Assembly (NCBI GenBank): GCA_016934395.1
Contig: JAFGSZ010000080.1
Location: 53,967 to 117,966 of the forward strand
DNA length: 64,000 nucleotides
Source of the DNA: Bacteroidales bacterium
GTDB taxonomy: Bacteria; Bacteroidota; Bacteroidia; Bacteroidales; UBA10428
Direction of reading: 5' to 3'
In this document: in pieces, positions 1 through 9,057 of the stretch
Numbering within the stretch: position 1 is the stretch's first letter
Layout of the letters: each line of letters starts with the position of its first letter
Position numbers and translations under genes: made by a program
Notes under the pieces: model-generated
Databases searched by the model: none
What the model was told of the DNA's origin: nothing
The model's input: the letters and a program-made list of their open reading frames with translations, nothing else

Positions 1-1
1 T

Positions 2-910
2 TTTTCACCCGGAATAGTCCCTGCCATCAACCTGATTATACTTGCCCTGACTGAACCCGGAGATAAAATAATTGTACAACAACCTGTATACTTCCCTTTT
101 TTTTCTGCCATAAAAAATCATGGACGGGTAGTGGTGAATAATCCTCTCACTCTCCGGGATGACCGGTATATTATGGATTTTGAAGATTTAAAAAGCAAAA
201 TCGATAAAGATGTTAAAATGCTGATTTTATGCAATCCGCATAATCCAACCGGAAATGTATGGAAAAAGGAAGAGCTCGAACAACTGGCTAAAATATGTAT
301 TGAAAACAATATTCTTATAGTATCAGATGAGATCCATTCTGATCTGGTTTATGAAAAATTCAGGCATACTCCCCTGGCATCACTTTCAGAAGAAATTTCA
401 CAACAGGTTATTTCATGTTATGCGCCAAGTAAAACCTTTAATCTTGCCGGCCTATCCACCTCAGTAATTGTATGCGCTAATCCGGATATTTTAAAACGAT
501 ATAATAAAACTCTAGATGATATTCATGTAGGATCGGGAAATATTTTTGGGATGGTTGCACTTGAAGCGGCATATAACGGAGGAAAGGAATGGCTTGAAGC
601 TCTGCTGGCCTATCTGCAAAAAAATGTTGCCTTTATTAAAAGTTATTTTGAAGAAAACATACCAAAAATAAAACTTATTCCTCCTGAATCTACGTATATG
701 GTATGGCTGGATTGCAGACAACTTAATTTATATAAAGAAGAATTAAAGAATTTTATGTTAAAAGAAGCCAAAATCGGACTTAGTGACGGGCCAATATTTG
801 GCGCTGAAGGTATTGGATTTCAGCGGATGAATATTGCATGTCCCAAGATTTTACTTGAAGAAGCCATTACAAACTTGTATCTTGCACTAAAAAGAATACA
901 TAAAATTTAA
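2..910 (+). CDS. PatB/MalY-type PLP aminotransferase-fold C-S lyase (5' end missing)
   Basis: The reading frame is open from base 2, so the N-terminus lies outside the window; the first internal GTG at 131 is not the true start. The translation has the fold-type I PLP signature of the MalY/PatB cystathionine beta-lyase subgroup: an early PGIVPAINLIILALTEPGD stretch, the ICNPHNPTG-like motif (LCNPHNPTGNVW), a DEIHSDL motif and the PLP lysine in YAPSKTFNLAGL (codon 431-433). Family members split C-S bonds of cystathionine or cysteine, giving a thiol, ammonia and pyruvate; some are only weak aminotransferases. It is cytoplasmic, with no signal visible. About 100 bp separate it from the next gene, so a shared operon is uncertain. 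The family call is firm, the substrate unknown. Confidence 0.9.
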   Translation, partial: FSPGIVPAINLIILALTEPGDKIIVQQPVYFPFFSAIKNHGRVVVNNPLTLRDDRYIMDFEDLKSKIDKDVKMLILCNPHNPTGNVWKKEELEQLAKICIENNILIVSDEIHSDLVYEKFRHTPLASLSEEISQQVISCYAPSKTFNLAGLSTSVIVCANPDILKRYNKTLDDIHVGSGNIFGMVALEAAYNGGKEWLEALLAYLQKNVAFIKSYFEENIPKIKLIPPESTYMVWLDCRQLNLYKEELKNFMLKEAKIGLSDGPIFGAEGIGFQRMNIACPKILLEEAITNLYLALKRIHKI

Positions 911-1009
911 TAATTCATTAAATTATTTTTTAAATTGCCCTGATATCATAATTATAAAAAAAGTTCTTAAATTAGAAATCCGGGCTAATCATTCAATTTT
1001 ATATAGGAT

Positions 1010-2680
1010 ATGAAATTAAAAATTGCAGCTAAAATAGGTATCGGTTACGGAATAATGACCTTGGCGCTAATTATTAATGCATTACTCACGAATAATGCAT
1101 TAAGAAACAACCGAGAAGTAAATCAGAATATCACGGATGTTTACACTCCTTCACTGGAATTTATTAATGATTTGTATTCCCGCATTAGCGATTCAAGAAT
1201 GTTAATTAAATCCTGGGTATTTATAGATAAAATATCAGATACTCCTGATAAACTTCGGCTTAAAAGCCTACATGAAATACAATATCCGGAATTGCACGAT
1301 ACGTTGCAATATTACAGCCAATTCTGGTCTGCAGAACAAAAGGAAACTCTGGGAAATATCGATGCTGCCATCAACGATACCCTGTTCCCTCTGCATAATT
1401 ATGTGATGGAACAATTAAGTTCATTTGAAAGTTATGATGATCCCTTTATAGTTTTCGAAGTTACACCAATGACTGAAGAAGGCGGAGATATTATGGTCTT
1501 AACCCAAAAAATACTTGACCAGATTTCGTCCTTTCAGCAAGAACTCGAAGAAATTACCAATAAGGCCAGAGCGGAGATGGTAAAATCTTTCGACAATTTC
1601 AGAACATTTATTTTCCTCATGGGTTTTGGAATGGTGTTAGCAGCTATAATCATTGGATATATTACTATTCAATCACTGGTAAATCCGATAAATAATACTA
1701 AAAATATCCTGCTGCAAATGAGTAAAGGAATTTTACCAGAAGATAATCTTAAGGAAGGAAGTGATGAAACCGGACAAATGGCAAAAGCATTAAATATGCT
1801 CATCAGAAGCCTGAAAGAAATATCGAATTTTGCAATTGAGATTGGTAAAGGTAATTTTAAGAGTGAATTCCAGCCTCTGAGCGAAGATGATGCTTTGGGA
1901 AATTCATTGCTTGAAATGCGCGAGGAATTGAATAAAGCCTCGAATGAAGAAGAAAAGCGTAAAGTTGAAGACAGTCATAGAAACTGGGCCTCCCAGGGAG
2001 TTGCACAGTTTAGTGATATCCTTAGAAAAAATGTGGACGATATTGAAGAATTATCCTATAATATTATCAGTAATCTTGTACAATATACAAATTCTAACCA
2101 GGGCGGAATATTTATTTTAAATGATAATGATCCTGGTAGTTTATTCCTTGAGATGACTGCATGTTATGCATTCGATCGAAGAAAATTTCTTGAGAAAAAA
2201 ATTGAAATTGGTGAAGGGCTTGTCGGCAGATGTTATCAGGAAAAAGAAAAAATATATCTTACAGACATCCCGAAAGATTATATAAAAATCACTTCAGGTT
2301 TAGGCGAGGATAATCCTAAAAGCTTATTGCTGGTACCACTCATTTATAACGATCTTATTTATGGAATTATTGAAATAGCCTCTCTAAATCAGTATCAGGA
2401 ATATGAAATTGAATTTATTGAACGTATTGCAGAAATAATTGCCGCTACCATATCTACTGCAAAAAGTAATATACAAACAACTATCTTGTTGGAAAAATCT
2501 CAGCAACAGGCAGAAGAAATGGCAGCCCAGGAAGAAGAAATGCGGCAGAATATGGAAGAAATGCAGGCTACTCAGGAAGAATTACAACGAAAACAGGAAA
2601 GTATTATAAAAATTGCCGAAGAGGTATTTGAAGAAGAAGAAAAAATACGAGAATTTATTAAACGATACAAAGAGTTATAG
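1010..2680 (+). CDS. Membrane HAMP-GAF sensor protein without a kinase domain
   Basis: The 556-residue protein has a first membrane helix (about residues 7-28), a roughly 165-residue periplasmic helical region, a second helix (about 198-222), a HAMP linker (about 222-275), a GAF domain (about 338-485, with a GEGLVGRCYQEKEKIYLTDIP-like core) and a Glu/Gln-rich coiled-coil tail (about 490-556). No HisKA, HATPase, GGDEF or MCP signalling tip is visible, so its output must be through a partner. The next gene is a hydrogenase-like ferredoxin protein 73 bp downstream on the same strand, which also ends in a coiled coil; a joint redox or hydrogen-sensing role is an inference from position. The architecture is clear, the ligand and output unknown. 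Confidence 0.75.
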   Translation: MKLKIAAKIGIGYGIMTLALIINALLTNNALRNNREVNQNITDVYTPSLEFINDLYSRISDSRMLIKSWVFIDKISDTPDKLRLKSLHEIQYPELHDTLQYYSQFWSAEQKETLGNIDAAINDTLFPLHNYVMEQLSSFESYDDPFIVFEVTPMTEEGGDIMVLTQKILDQISSFQQELEEITNKARAEMVKSFDNFRTFIFLMGFGMVLAAIIIGYITIQSLVNPINNTKNILLQMSKGILPEDNLKEGSDETGQMAKALNMLIRSLKEISNFAIEIGKGNFKSEFQPLSEDDALGNSLLEMREELNKASNEEEKRKVEDSHRNWASQGVAQFSDILRKNVDDIEELSYNIISNLVQYTNSNQGGIFILNDNDPGSLFLEMTACYAFDRRKFLEKKIEIGEGLVGRCYQEKEKIYLTDIPKDYIKITSGLGEDNPKSLLLVPLIYNDLIYGIIEIASLNQYQEYEIEFIERIAEIIAATISTAKSNIQTTILLEKSQQQAEEMAAQEEEMRQNMEEMQATQEELQRKQESIIKIAEEVFEEEEKIREFIKRYKEL

Positions 2681-2753
2681 CTGTAAAAAATAAATTTATC
2701 ATTAGTAGCCACATAAACGTTCTATTTTAGTTGTTTCATCTCTAATTTTATTT

Positions 2754-4199
2754 ATGGCCCTTCACCAGCTTATTTCAATTGATGAGGAAAAATGTGTAAA
2801 CTGCCACCGTTGCATCTCTGCATGTCCAGTAAAATTTCCTAACATCGGAACAAAAGATTTTATTGAATTAAACCACGATCTTTGTATCGGATGCGGAGCA
2901 TGTATTAAAGTATGTACTCACGATGCACGATTTCCTGTAGATGATTTTACAGTTTCGATGGAAGCAATACAGAAAGGGGAAAAAGTAATCGCTATAATAG
3001 CGCCTGCGGTTGCTGCCAGTTTTCCGGATAATTATTTAAACCTGAATGGCTGGCTAAAATCATTAGGTGTTGAAGCCTGTTTTGATGTTAGTTTTGGTGC
3101 CGAACTTACTGTAAAATCATATCTTGAATTTATTAAGACTAAAAAGCCAAATCTGGTAATTGCCCAGCCATGTCCGGCTATTGTAAACTATATACAGATT
3201 TATAAACCCGAATTAATACCCTATCTGGCTCCTGCAGACAGCCCCATGGTGCATGCAATGAAAATGATCCGAAAATACTATCCGGCTTATCAAAAGCACA
3301 AAATGATGGTGATTTCACCATGTATAGCGAAAAAAAGAGAATTTGAGGAAACCAAAACCGGGGATTTTAATGTTACAATTTATAGTCTGAAAAAGTTTTT
3401 TGAAAAAAATAATATCATCTTGCGCGATTACCCACAAACCGATTACAACAATCATCCCGCAGAAAGAGCAGTTACATTTTCAAAACCCGGGGGACTGCTT
3501 GAAACAGTAGAAAGAGAAGTACCCGATATTAAATATAATTCCCGCAAAATTGAAGGAGTAGAAATAATCTACGAGTACCTCGATAAATTAGCTTCAAATC
3601 TTAAAGATCAGAAACATCCATTGCTAATCGATTGCCTGAATTGCGAACTTGGATGTAATGGAGGAACAGGTACTACTAACCAGGATAAATCACCGGATGA
3701 ACTTGAATATTATATTAATAAACGAAGGGATGAAATGAAAGCCCTTCATAAAACAGATGCTCAGAATCCCGGTTCGCTTGAAAAACTTAGAAAAAAAATT
3801 GACTCCTATTGGGAAAATAATTTATATACCAGGACTTATAAAAATTTATCTGGTATTTTCTCTTCCGCTATAAACCAGCCCAAACAAAAAGATATCGATA
3901 CCATTTTTAATTCGATGCATAAGTACGAAAAAGAAGACATAAAAAATTGTTCAAGCTGCGGATACAATGATTGCGAACTGATGTCTGTTGCAATTTTTAA
4001 TAATCTGAATAAAAAAGAAAACTGTCACTTTTATATCCATCAGGAAAACGAAAGCCTTAAAGAAACTATGCAAGTTAAGCTTGCTGAACTCCAGGAGAAA
4101 CAGCATGAAATGAAAAACCAAAAGACAGAAATGATAGAAAAAGCTGAAGAGTTTTTGCAGGTACTTGAAAAATTACGTACTCTAAGTAAGAATATATAG
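2754..4199 (+). CDS. Ferredoxin-[FeFe] hydrogenase-like protein with C-terminal Fe-S domain (putative sensory hydrogenase)
   Basis: The N-terminus holds two 4Fe-4S ferredoxin motifs (C14, C17, C20, C24 and C44, C47, C50, C54). A hydrogenase large-subunit domain follows with all three H-cluster loops recognisable: L1 AQPCPAIV (C140), L2 ISPCIAKKREFE (C190) and L3 NCELGCNGG (C297, C301). In catalytic enzymes L1 reads TSCCP; here the proton-relay cysteine is proline, while the four cluster-binding cysteines are kept. A PF04060-like Fe-S motif (C399, C402, C407, C424) and a coiled-coil tail close the protein. Loss of the relay cysteine is known from sensory-type HydS enzymes, so sensing rather than bulk H2 turnover is likely. 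No hydEFG maturases lie in the window. ATG at 2754 precedes the first cluster directly. Confidence 0.8.
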   Translation: MALHQLISIDEEKCVNCHRCISACPVKFPNIGTKDFIELNHDLCIGCGACIKVCTHDARFPVDDFTVSMEAIQKGEKVIAIIAPAVAASFPDNYLNLNGWLKSLGVEACFDVSFGAELTVKSYLEFIKTKKPNLVIAQPCPAIVNYIQIYKPELIPYLAPADSPMVHAMKMIRKYYPAYQKHKMMVISPCIAKKREFEETKTGDFNVTIYSLKKFFEKNNIILRDYPQTDYNNHPAERAVTFSKPGGLLETVEREVPDIKYNSRKIEGVEIIYEYLDKLASNLKDQKHPLLIDCLNCELGCNGGTGTTNQDKSPDELEYYINKRRDEMKALHKTDAQNPGSLEKLRKKIDSYWENNLYTRTYKNLSGIFSSAINQPKQKDIDTIFNSMHKYEKEDIKNCSSCGYNDCELMSVAIFNNLNKKENCHFYIHQENESLKETMQVKLAELQEKQHEMKNQKTEMIEKAEEFLQVLEKLRTLSKNI

Positions 4200-4230
4200 T
4201 AAACACGTAAATTCCCAATAATTTTTTTTA

Positions 4231-4872
4231 TCATTCATCACAATAATATTCGCATGCCTCACTTATAGGCATATCTCCATCCAGAATTTCAATAATCCTT
4301 TGAAATGTTTTTGGCATATTTAAACTTTCAGCAATTACATATGCCAGGTTTCCGCGACTGGTTGTGCCGGGTTCTTCAAAATGCTTTGATACCTTTATTA
4401 ATTGTGTGGCCGGATTATCATTTAACTTTCCGGGCCTGAAGATGGTAAAATCTAATCCCGAACTTATAAGATAATTGTCTGCTTTGGCTTTAGCCTTATA
4501 GTAATGCTGAATTTTGGAGGATTTATCCGGATCCCAGGCTCCCTGGGCACTTACCATAATATACCTGCTCACCTCATATTCCACAGCCATGCTAATACTT
4601 TTCATTGCACCATTCTGATCAACAGCAATTGTTTTATCCTGACCTGTTTTAGAACCACTTCCGGCAGTAAAAATAACCGTGTCAATATCTTCATATGCCC
4701 CGGCAAAATCTTTTTCAAGATCTGCCACAAAGGGTTTTCCCCCCAATCTGAAAATTTCATCAGACTGGTTTTCATCTCTTATCATCCCCCTCACATAGTT
4801 CCCTTGCTGAGCTAAAATCTGTACAACCAGTTTCCCAACTTTACCATGCGATCCAATTACTAAAATTTTCAT
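4231..4872 (-). CDS. NAD(P)-binding atypical short-chain dehydrogenase (SDR_a5/YwnB-like)
   Basis: The 213-residue protein begins with a Rossmann strand and GSHGKVG dinucleotide motif (residues 7-13), then VADLEKD, TVIFTAGSGSKTG and a YIMVSAQGAWD segment, followed by FTIFRPGKL, all typical of atypical SDRs that bind NAD(P) and often lack the full YxxxK catalytic pair. It lies alone on the minus strand, convergent with the hydrogenase-like gene. A TAACTTTG element on the minus strand at 4913-4920 matches the Bacteroidota -7 consensus and may start its transcript. Substrate cannot be inferred; flavin or NADH-dependent reductase activity or a stress role are possibilities seen in relatives. Confidence 0.8.
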   Translation of the reverse strand: MKILVIGSHGKVGKLVVQILAQQGNYVRGMIRDENQSDEIFRLGGKPFVADLEKDFAGAYEDIDTVIFTAGSGSKTGQDKTIAVDQNGAMKSISMAVEYEVSRYIMVSAQGAWDPDKSSKIQHYYKAKAKADNYLISSGLDFTIFRPGKLNDNPATQLIKVSKHFEEPGTTSRGNLAYVIAESLNMPKTFQRIIEILDGDMPISEACEYYCDE

Positions 4873-4912
4873 CGCTCATCATTTTTAACTTCATCATCAA
4901 AATTCCCTAAAT

Positions 4913-4920
4913 CAAAGTTA
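4913..4920 (-). promoter_or_regulatory. Bacteroidota-type -7 element upstream of the SDR gene
   Basis: On the minus strand this reads TAACTTTG, a full match to TAnnTTTG, about 40 bp upstream of the start codon at 4872. No clear TTG -33 box at the usual spacing was found, so only the -7 half is supported. Confidence 0.35.
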
Positions 4921-5025
4921 TTTCATCTTCAACTAAAATCACTACTTTTTCTTATTGTTTTTAATTATTTAGTCAAGATTTAATCGAAAGCCTTATACAA
5001 CGGGCAAAATATCAATAGTAGGATA

Positions 5026-5053
5026 CAAAAAAAGGAGTGCAAAACACTCCTTT
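5026..5053 (-). terminator. Rho-independent terminator of the DoxX-GFO-DUF1080 operon
   Basis: A perfect 9-bp inverted repeat (AAAGGAGTG at 5031-5039 and CACTCCTTT at 5045-5053) encloses a 5-base CAAAA loop. On the minus strand it is followed by a run of seven T. It lies 20 bp past the DUF1080 stop codon and marks the end of this minus-strand transcription unit. Confidence 0.85.
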
Positions 5054-5073
5054 CCAATACTGATATTGGAGTT

Positions 5074-5817
5074 TTATAACTCCTTAATTTTAATATTTCT
5101 ATACCAAACATCGTCGCCATGGTCCTGAAGCCCAATAAGACCTTTTGAAGCCACATTAGCCCAATCAGGATTATAAGAAGGAAATTTACTTTTGGCAACC
5201 ATGGCGTTCCATTCTGGTGTCCAGAGATGGTACTCTAGGACAACTTCGCCATTTTGATAATGCCATACACTTCCTTTATACACTTTAATTTCAGCCGTGT
5301 TCCATTCTCCGGCAGGTTTCGCATTTTGCGGATTTGCGGGTATCAGGTCATACAAAGATGCAGATTGTCTGTTTCCATCAATACCGGCTTGTGCATCCGG
5401 GTGGCGTTCATTATCAAGAATCTGATATTCCGGTGCTGTTTGCCAGATATTTTCTTGTGTTTCCTGAGCAAGATAAAAAACTCCTGAATTTCCGCCTTCT
5501 GAAATTTTCCATTCAAAGGTAAGTTCAAAATTCTGAAATTCTTTATTATAAACAATATCGCCACCGTCTACTGCTCCCGCTTCTCCACGACCTGAACCCT
5601 GGCACATCAATGCTCCTTCAACAATTTTCCATGCTGAAGGAAGGCTGTCTTTTTTATATCCTCTCCAACCTTCTGTTGATGTGCCGTCAAACAATGTTAC
5701 CCAACCTTCTTCCTCACCGGCCACATCGGTTTTTTTAGTGGGGGAAGTTTTGCAGGCACTAACCAAGACCAGGGCGGAAATAAACAGGTATACAAAAAAT
5801 AAATTATGTTTTTTCAT
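5074..5817 (-). CDS. DUF1080 lipoprotein (3-keto-disaccharide hydrolase family)
   Basis: The 247-residue protein has a lipoprotein signal with an LVSAC lipobox (C22), then the DUF1080 beta-sandwich, recognisable from GWVTLFDGTSTEGWRGY, the NFELTFEWKISEGGNSGVFY segment, the PEYQILDNERHPDA loop and a C-terminal GLIGLQDHGDDVWYRNIKIKEL-type strand. Relatives are concanavalin-like jelly rolls that hydrolyse 3-keto-glucosides, a reaction that follows oxidation by Gfo/Idh/MocA dehydrogenases. Two such dehydrogenases are encoded just upstream in the same direction (34-bp gap to the first), which supports that pathway. It probably sits on a membrane facing the periplasm or outside. The exact sugar is not known. 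Confidence 0.88.
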   Translation of the reverse strand: MKKHNLFFVYLFISALVLVSACKTSPTKKTDVAGEEEGWVTLFDGTSTEGWRGYKKDSLPSAWKIVEGALMCQGSGRGEAGAVDGGDIVYNKEFQNFELTFEWKISEGGNSGVFYLAQETQENIWQTAPEYQILDNERHPDAQAGIDGNRQSASLYDLIPANPQNAKPAGEWNTAEIKVYKGSVWHYQNGEVVLEYHLWTPEWNAMVAKSKFPSYNPDWANVASKGLIGLQDHGDDVWYRNIKIKEL

Positions 5818-5850
5818 TTTTTCAATATTTTAAAATTAATAATCAATCTG

Positions 5851-7338
5851 TTACACTTTTGGCATTTCAGGTAATGACCAGCCATCCCTGTATGTATGTT
5901 TGATAAGTTCAGCAGCAAAATCAGCAGCCGACATTTCATCTGTCCATTTTTTATCGAATGTGGGATGACCGTCATGGATTTTAAAGCCGTCTTCAATAAC
6001 TGTTTTTATTTTTTCAGTATCTGAAATGTTGGTGAAACGCATATTTTTACCATCCCATTCAAGTTCTTTATTTAAACCCTGCAACCTTACAGCAAGTACA
6101 CCCATAACTACCATTTCATTAAATGGTCCGGCTTCTTTAAAAGCAGATGCAGACTCCACTCTGCTTCCGGCACTTTCTTTACATGCGCGCACCCAATCCA
6201 TTTCATGAGTAGCTTCAACCCGTCTTACCGTTTTAGGAACATTTGGGGTCCTTCCCGAAAGCAGCCAGGGATCCATACCGTAACATCCGCAAACCAGGGT
6301 ATCTTTAGTTCCATGGAATAACACTCCGCCTCCGCGATTATTCATGTCTTTTCCTGCCGGCCAGCCTTCAGGTTTCATAGGTTGTATGCCTCCATCGTAC
6401 CAGGTAACATCCACCGCAGGCATATTTACTTTAGCCATAGCTTTACGTTCAGGGAAAGAAATTTTTACAGTTTGTGCATTTGGTGCACAATCGGTTAATA
6501 ATAAAGTAGAACTTCCCTGGGCTTTAACCGGGTATTGAAGATTCAAACCTACAAATACCGGATGCAGGATATGGCAGGCCATATCGCCCAATGCTCCTGT
6601 ACCAAAATCCCACCATCCACGCCAGTTCCATGGTGTATAGATACTGTTATACGGACGTGTTGGAGCAGGCCCAATAAATAAATCCCAGTTCAGGGTTTCA
6701 GGAACATCCATTTTTTCAGTGGGCCGGTTTAATCCCTGTGGCCAAATCGGTCGATCGGTAAAAGCTTCAACTCTTGTTACCTCACCAATTTCTCCATTCC
6801 AAATCCATTCACGGATCAGGTTAACACCTTCACCTGAAGCACCCTGGTTTCCCATCTGGGTAGCTACTTTATATTTTGCAGCAAGATTAGTTAATAACCT
6901 CGACTCGTAAACTGTATGTGTAAGTGGTTTTTGAAGATATACATGTTTACCTAATGTAATTGCATTGGCAGCAGTAATTGCATGCGTGTGGTCAGCAGTA
7001 GCAATAACCACAGCATCTATTGAATCCTTCATTTCATCGAACATTTTTCGCCAGTCCCAAAATCTTTTTGCATTTGGAAAATCATTAAAACAACCGTCAG
7101 AATATTTCCAGTCCACATCGCATAGGGCCACAATGTTTTCTGTTTTCATTTCATTCAGGTTTCTTCTACCCATTCCCCCAACACCTATCCCGGCTATATT
7201 AAGTTTGTCACTGGGAGGAGTATGACCAAGGCCGGCAATAACATTGCTGGGAACAATAGTAAATCCGGCTGTAGCAGCAGCTACATTGCCAATGAATTTT
7301 CTCCTTGTGATTTTTGAACTTTTTGAATTTAAACTCAT
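5851..7338 (-). CDS. Gfo/Idh/MocA family oxidoreductase with Tat-like signal peptide
   Basis: The 495-residue protein starts with a twin-arginine type leader (TRRKFIG at residues 11-17, then an Ala-rich hydrophobic stretch), typical of Bacteroidota enzymes exported folded with bound NAD(P). The Rossmann motif is GIGVGGMGRRN. The catalytic-lysine loop, normally EKP, reads LQKPLTHTV here, so the Lys-Pro is kept and Glu replaced by Gln. The second domain contains the WNWRGWWDFGTGALGDMACH segment found in the glycosyl-hydrolase-109/Tat-exported subgroup. Together with the adjacent second GFO protein and DUF1080 hydrolase it likely oxidises a sugar at C3 outside the cytoplasm. A tatC gene lies at 18538-19353. 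The role is inferred from family and neighbours. Confidence 0.87.
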   Translation of the reverse strand: MSLNSKSSKITRRKFIGNVAAATAGFTIVPSNVIAGLGHTPPSDKLNIAGIGVGGMGRRNLNEMKTENIVALCDVDWKYSDGCFNDFPNAKRFWDWRKMFDEMKDSIDAVVIATADHTHAITAANAITLGKHVYLQKPLTHTVYESRLLTNLAAKYKVATQMGNQGASGEGVNLIREWIWNGEIGEVTRVEAFTDRPIWPQGLNRPTEKMDVPETLNWDLFIGPAPTRPYNSIYTPWNWRGWWDFGTGALGDMACHILHPVFVGLNLQYPVKAQGSSTLLLTDCAPNAQTVKISFPERKAMAKVNMPAVDVTWYDGGIQPMKPEGWPAGKDMNNRGGGVLFHGTKDTLVCGCYGMDPWLLSGRTPNVPKTVRRVEATHEMDWVRACKESAGSRVESASAFKEAGPFNEMVVMGVLAVRLQGLNKELEWDGKNMRFTNISDTEKIKTVIEDGFKIHDGHPTFDKKWTDEMSAADFAAELIKHTYRDGWSLPEMPKV

Positions 7339-7454
7339 GGTTAGTTATCTTTATGAAGGTTAATATTTTAAAAATTTGAAAATTAATATTACAAAAATTT
7401 CTATGAAATAGAAAGCGAATACCTTTAAAACTAAAAATCAATTACAGGGTACAT

Positions 7455-8990
7455 TCACGATACTATTTGTTCTTTTGCATAGTCCCAATATACTCTTTTC
7501 CCTTCACGAAGAGCTTTTGTAGCCATATGGGCTGATATGGCCTCCTCAAATCCCTGGTCAATATCACAACTCGGCTGTTTATTAAGCCTTATAGATTGTA
7601 TCCACTCTCTGATATGCAAATGAGTTGTATCTACACGTTTTCCATCCCGGTAGGAATAAAGCAATCCTCTGCCGGCAAAATATTTTTCAGTTGGGGAGGT
7701 AATAGCATCAAAATGCTTCTGACCCGGAAAATAGGAATATATGGGATTATTCGGATCGATCACTCCGTTTTCAATATACTCCTTAAAACGTGTGGAGGCA
7801 GAGTCTGCATAAATTACCAGTTGTTGACCTAATTCCATATTTCCGTCATGCCCCATGATTACTTTTCCCCTATTCCGGTTACTGGACAATGAAGCGCTAT
7901 ATAATAAGGTAAGGTCCTGATCAGGAAATTCCATTATCGTATTTTGCACATCGGGAACTGTGCGCCCATCTTTATAAAAGTAAATACCCCCCGAAGCTAC
8001 CACAGACTCAGGAATTCCTATACCCATAATCTGGTTTATAGCATCATATTCATGTGTAAGCAAATCACCGGTTAAACCTGTACTATAATCCCACCAGCAA
8101 CGCCAGCGGAAAAATCGCTCCAGACTAAATTCATGATAAGGCGCCTGGCCAATAAACTGTTTCCAGTCAATGGTTTCCGGGGAGGCCTTTTCATGAATGG
8201 GATATACCCATGCTCCATTGGGATCATTTCTGTTGGTGCAAACTTCAACAAGATTAATTTTGCCAAGAACTCCCTTTTTAATAGCTTCCTTTGCCTTAAT
8301 ATAACTTTCTGTTTGTCTGCCCTGGTGACCTAATTGGAAGACTATATTGTTTTCTTTTACCACTTTTCTCAATTCGTAGGTTTTCTCAACGGTCCAGGTC
8401 ATTGGTTTTTCACAATATACATGTTTACCATGTTTAGCAGCTTCGATTGCCATCGGAGCATGCCAATGATCGGGAGTAGCAATTATTACTGCATCAATGT
8501 CCGGCGCCTGAATCAACTCAATATATGTTTTATAGCGCTTTGGGAAGTTATCTTGTTTTACAGCTGATCCGCTTTTTGATTCATTTGCTGCGGCTTCCAT
8601 GGCTTCGGTAGCATGTACATCAAAAATGTCGCAAATCCCGGTTATTTCAATATTCAGATCTTCCTGATCTAAAAAATCCTGATATCGTGTATCTCTTGGA
8701 TTTTCACGTGCAGCATTTATGTGTTCATCAATCCATAAGGGATGAGCAAAACCTGCAGCACGCATAAGCTGGCGTCCGCGAATACCATACCCAAGTAATC
8801 CAATTCTAATTTTTTGATCCTTGTTTGCATCCGAATATAATTCAGGAATGGCAGAATCCAGGTTAAGTTCATTTAATAAAATATACTGTTTGTTTTGGAC
8901 CACTCGTCTTGTCTTAAAAACGCCATATGCAAAAGCGCCTAAAACAGGAATTGTAGCAAGACTTTTAATTAAATCCCTTCTGCTGATCAT
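7455..8990 (-). CDS. Gfo/Idh/MocA family oxidoreductase, second copy, membrane/Tat-leader
   Basis: This 511-residue protein starts MISRRDLIKSLATIPVLGAF, an RR-type leader that may act as a Tat signal or anchor. It has the NAD(P) motif GLLGYGIRGRQL, a PDHWHAPMAIEAAKHGKHVY segment and the canonical catalytic CEKPMTWTV loop. It also carries the WRCWWDYSTGLTGDLLTHEYD segment equivalent to that in its neighbour. The two are paralogous but diverged: the neighbour has QKP where this one has EKP. The gap of about 115 bp between them is long but no terminator is visible, so one transcript from DoxX to DUF1080 is plausible. The substrate is unknown, probably a glycoside or inositol-like polyol. Confidence 0.87.
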   Translation of the reverse strand: MISRRDLIKSLATIPVLGAFAYGVFKTRRVVQNKQYILLNELNLDSAIPELYSDANKDQKIRIGLLGYGIRGRQLMRAAGFAHPLWIDEHINAARENPRDTRYQDFLDQEDLNIEITGICDIFDVHATEAMEAAANESKSGSAVKQDNFPKRYKTYIELIQAPDIDAVIIATPDHWHAPMAIEAAKHGKHVYCEKPMTWTVEKTYELRKVVKENNIVFQLGHQGRQTESYIKAKEAIKKGVLGKINLVEVCTNRNDPNGAWVYPIHEKASPETIDWKQFIGQAPYHEFSLERFFRWRCWWDYSTGLTGDLLTHEYDAINQIMGIGIPESVVASGGIYFYKDGRTVPDVQNTIMEFPDQDLTLLYSASLSSNRNRGKVIMGHDGNMELGQQLVIYADSASTRFKEYIENGVIDPNNPIYSYFPGQKHFDAITSPTEKYFAGRGLLYSYRDGKRVDTTHLHIREWIQSIRLNKQPSCDIDQGFEEAISAHMATKALREGKRVYWDYAKEQIVS

Positions 8991-9057
8991 GACAATTTTT
9001 ATCTAATATATTATCCTTTTTTTTATGTACAATGGGTCTGAATCCCTGTCTATTACT

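Noticed and set aside
4980..5198. A 72-codon minus-strand frame at the end of the DUF1080 gene
   Set aside because: It overlaps the DUF1080 C-terminus in another frame and runs through the terminator hairpin at 5031-5053.
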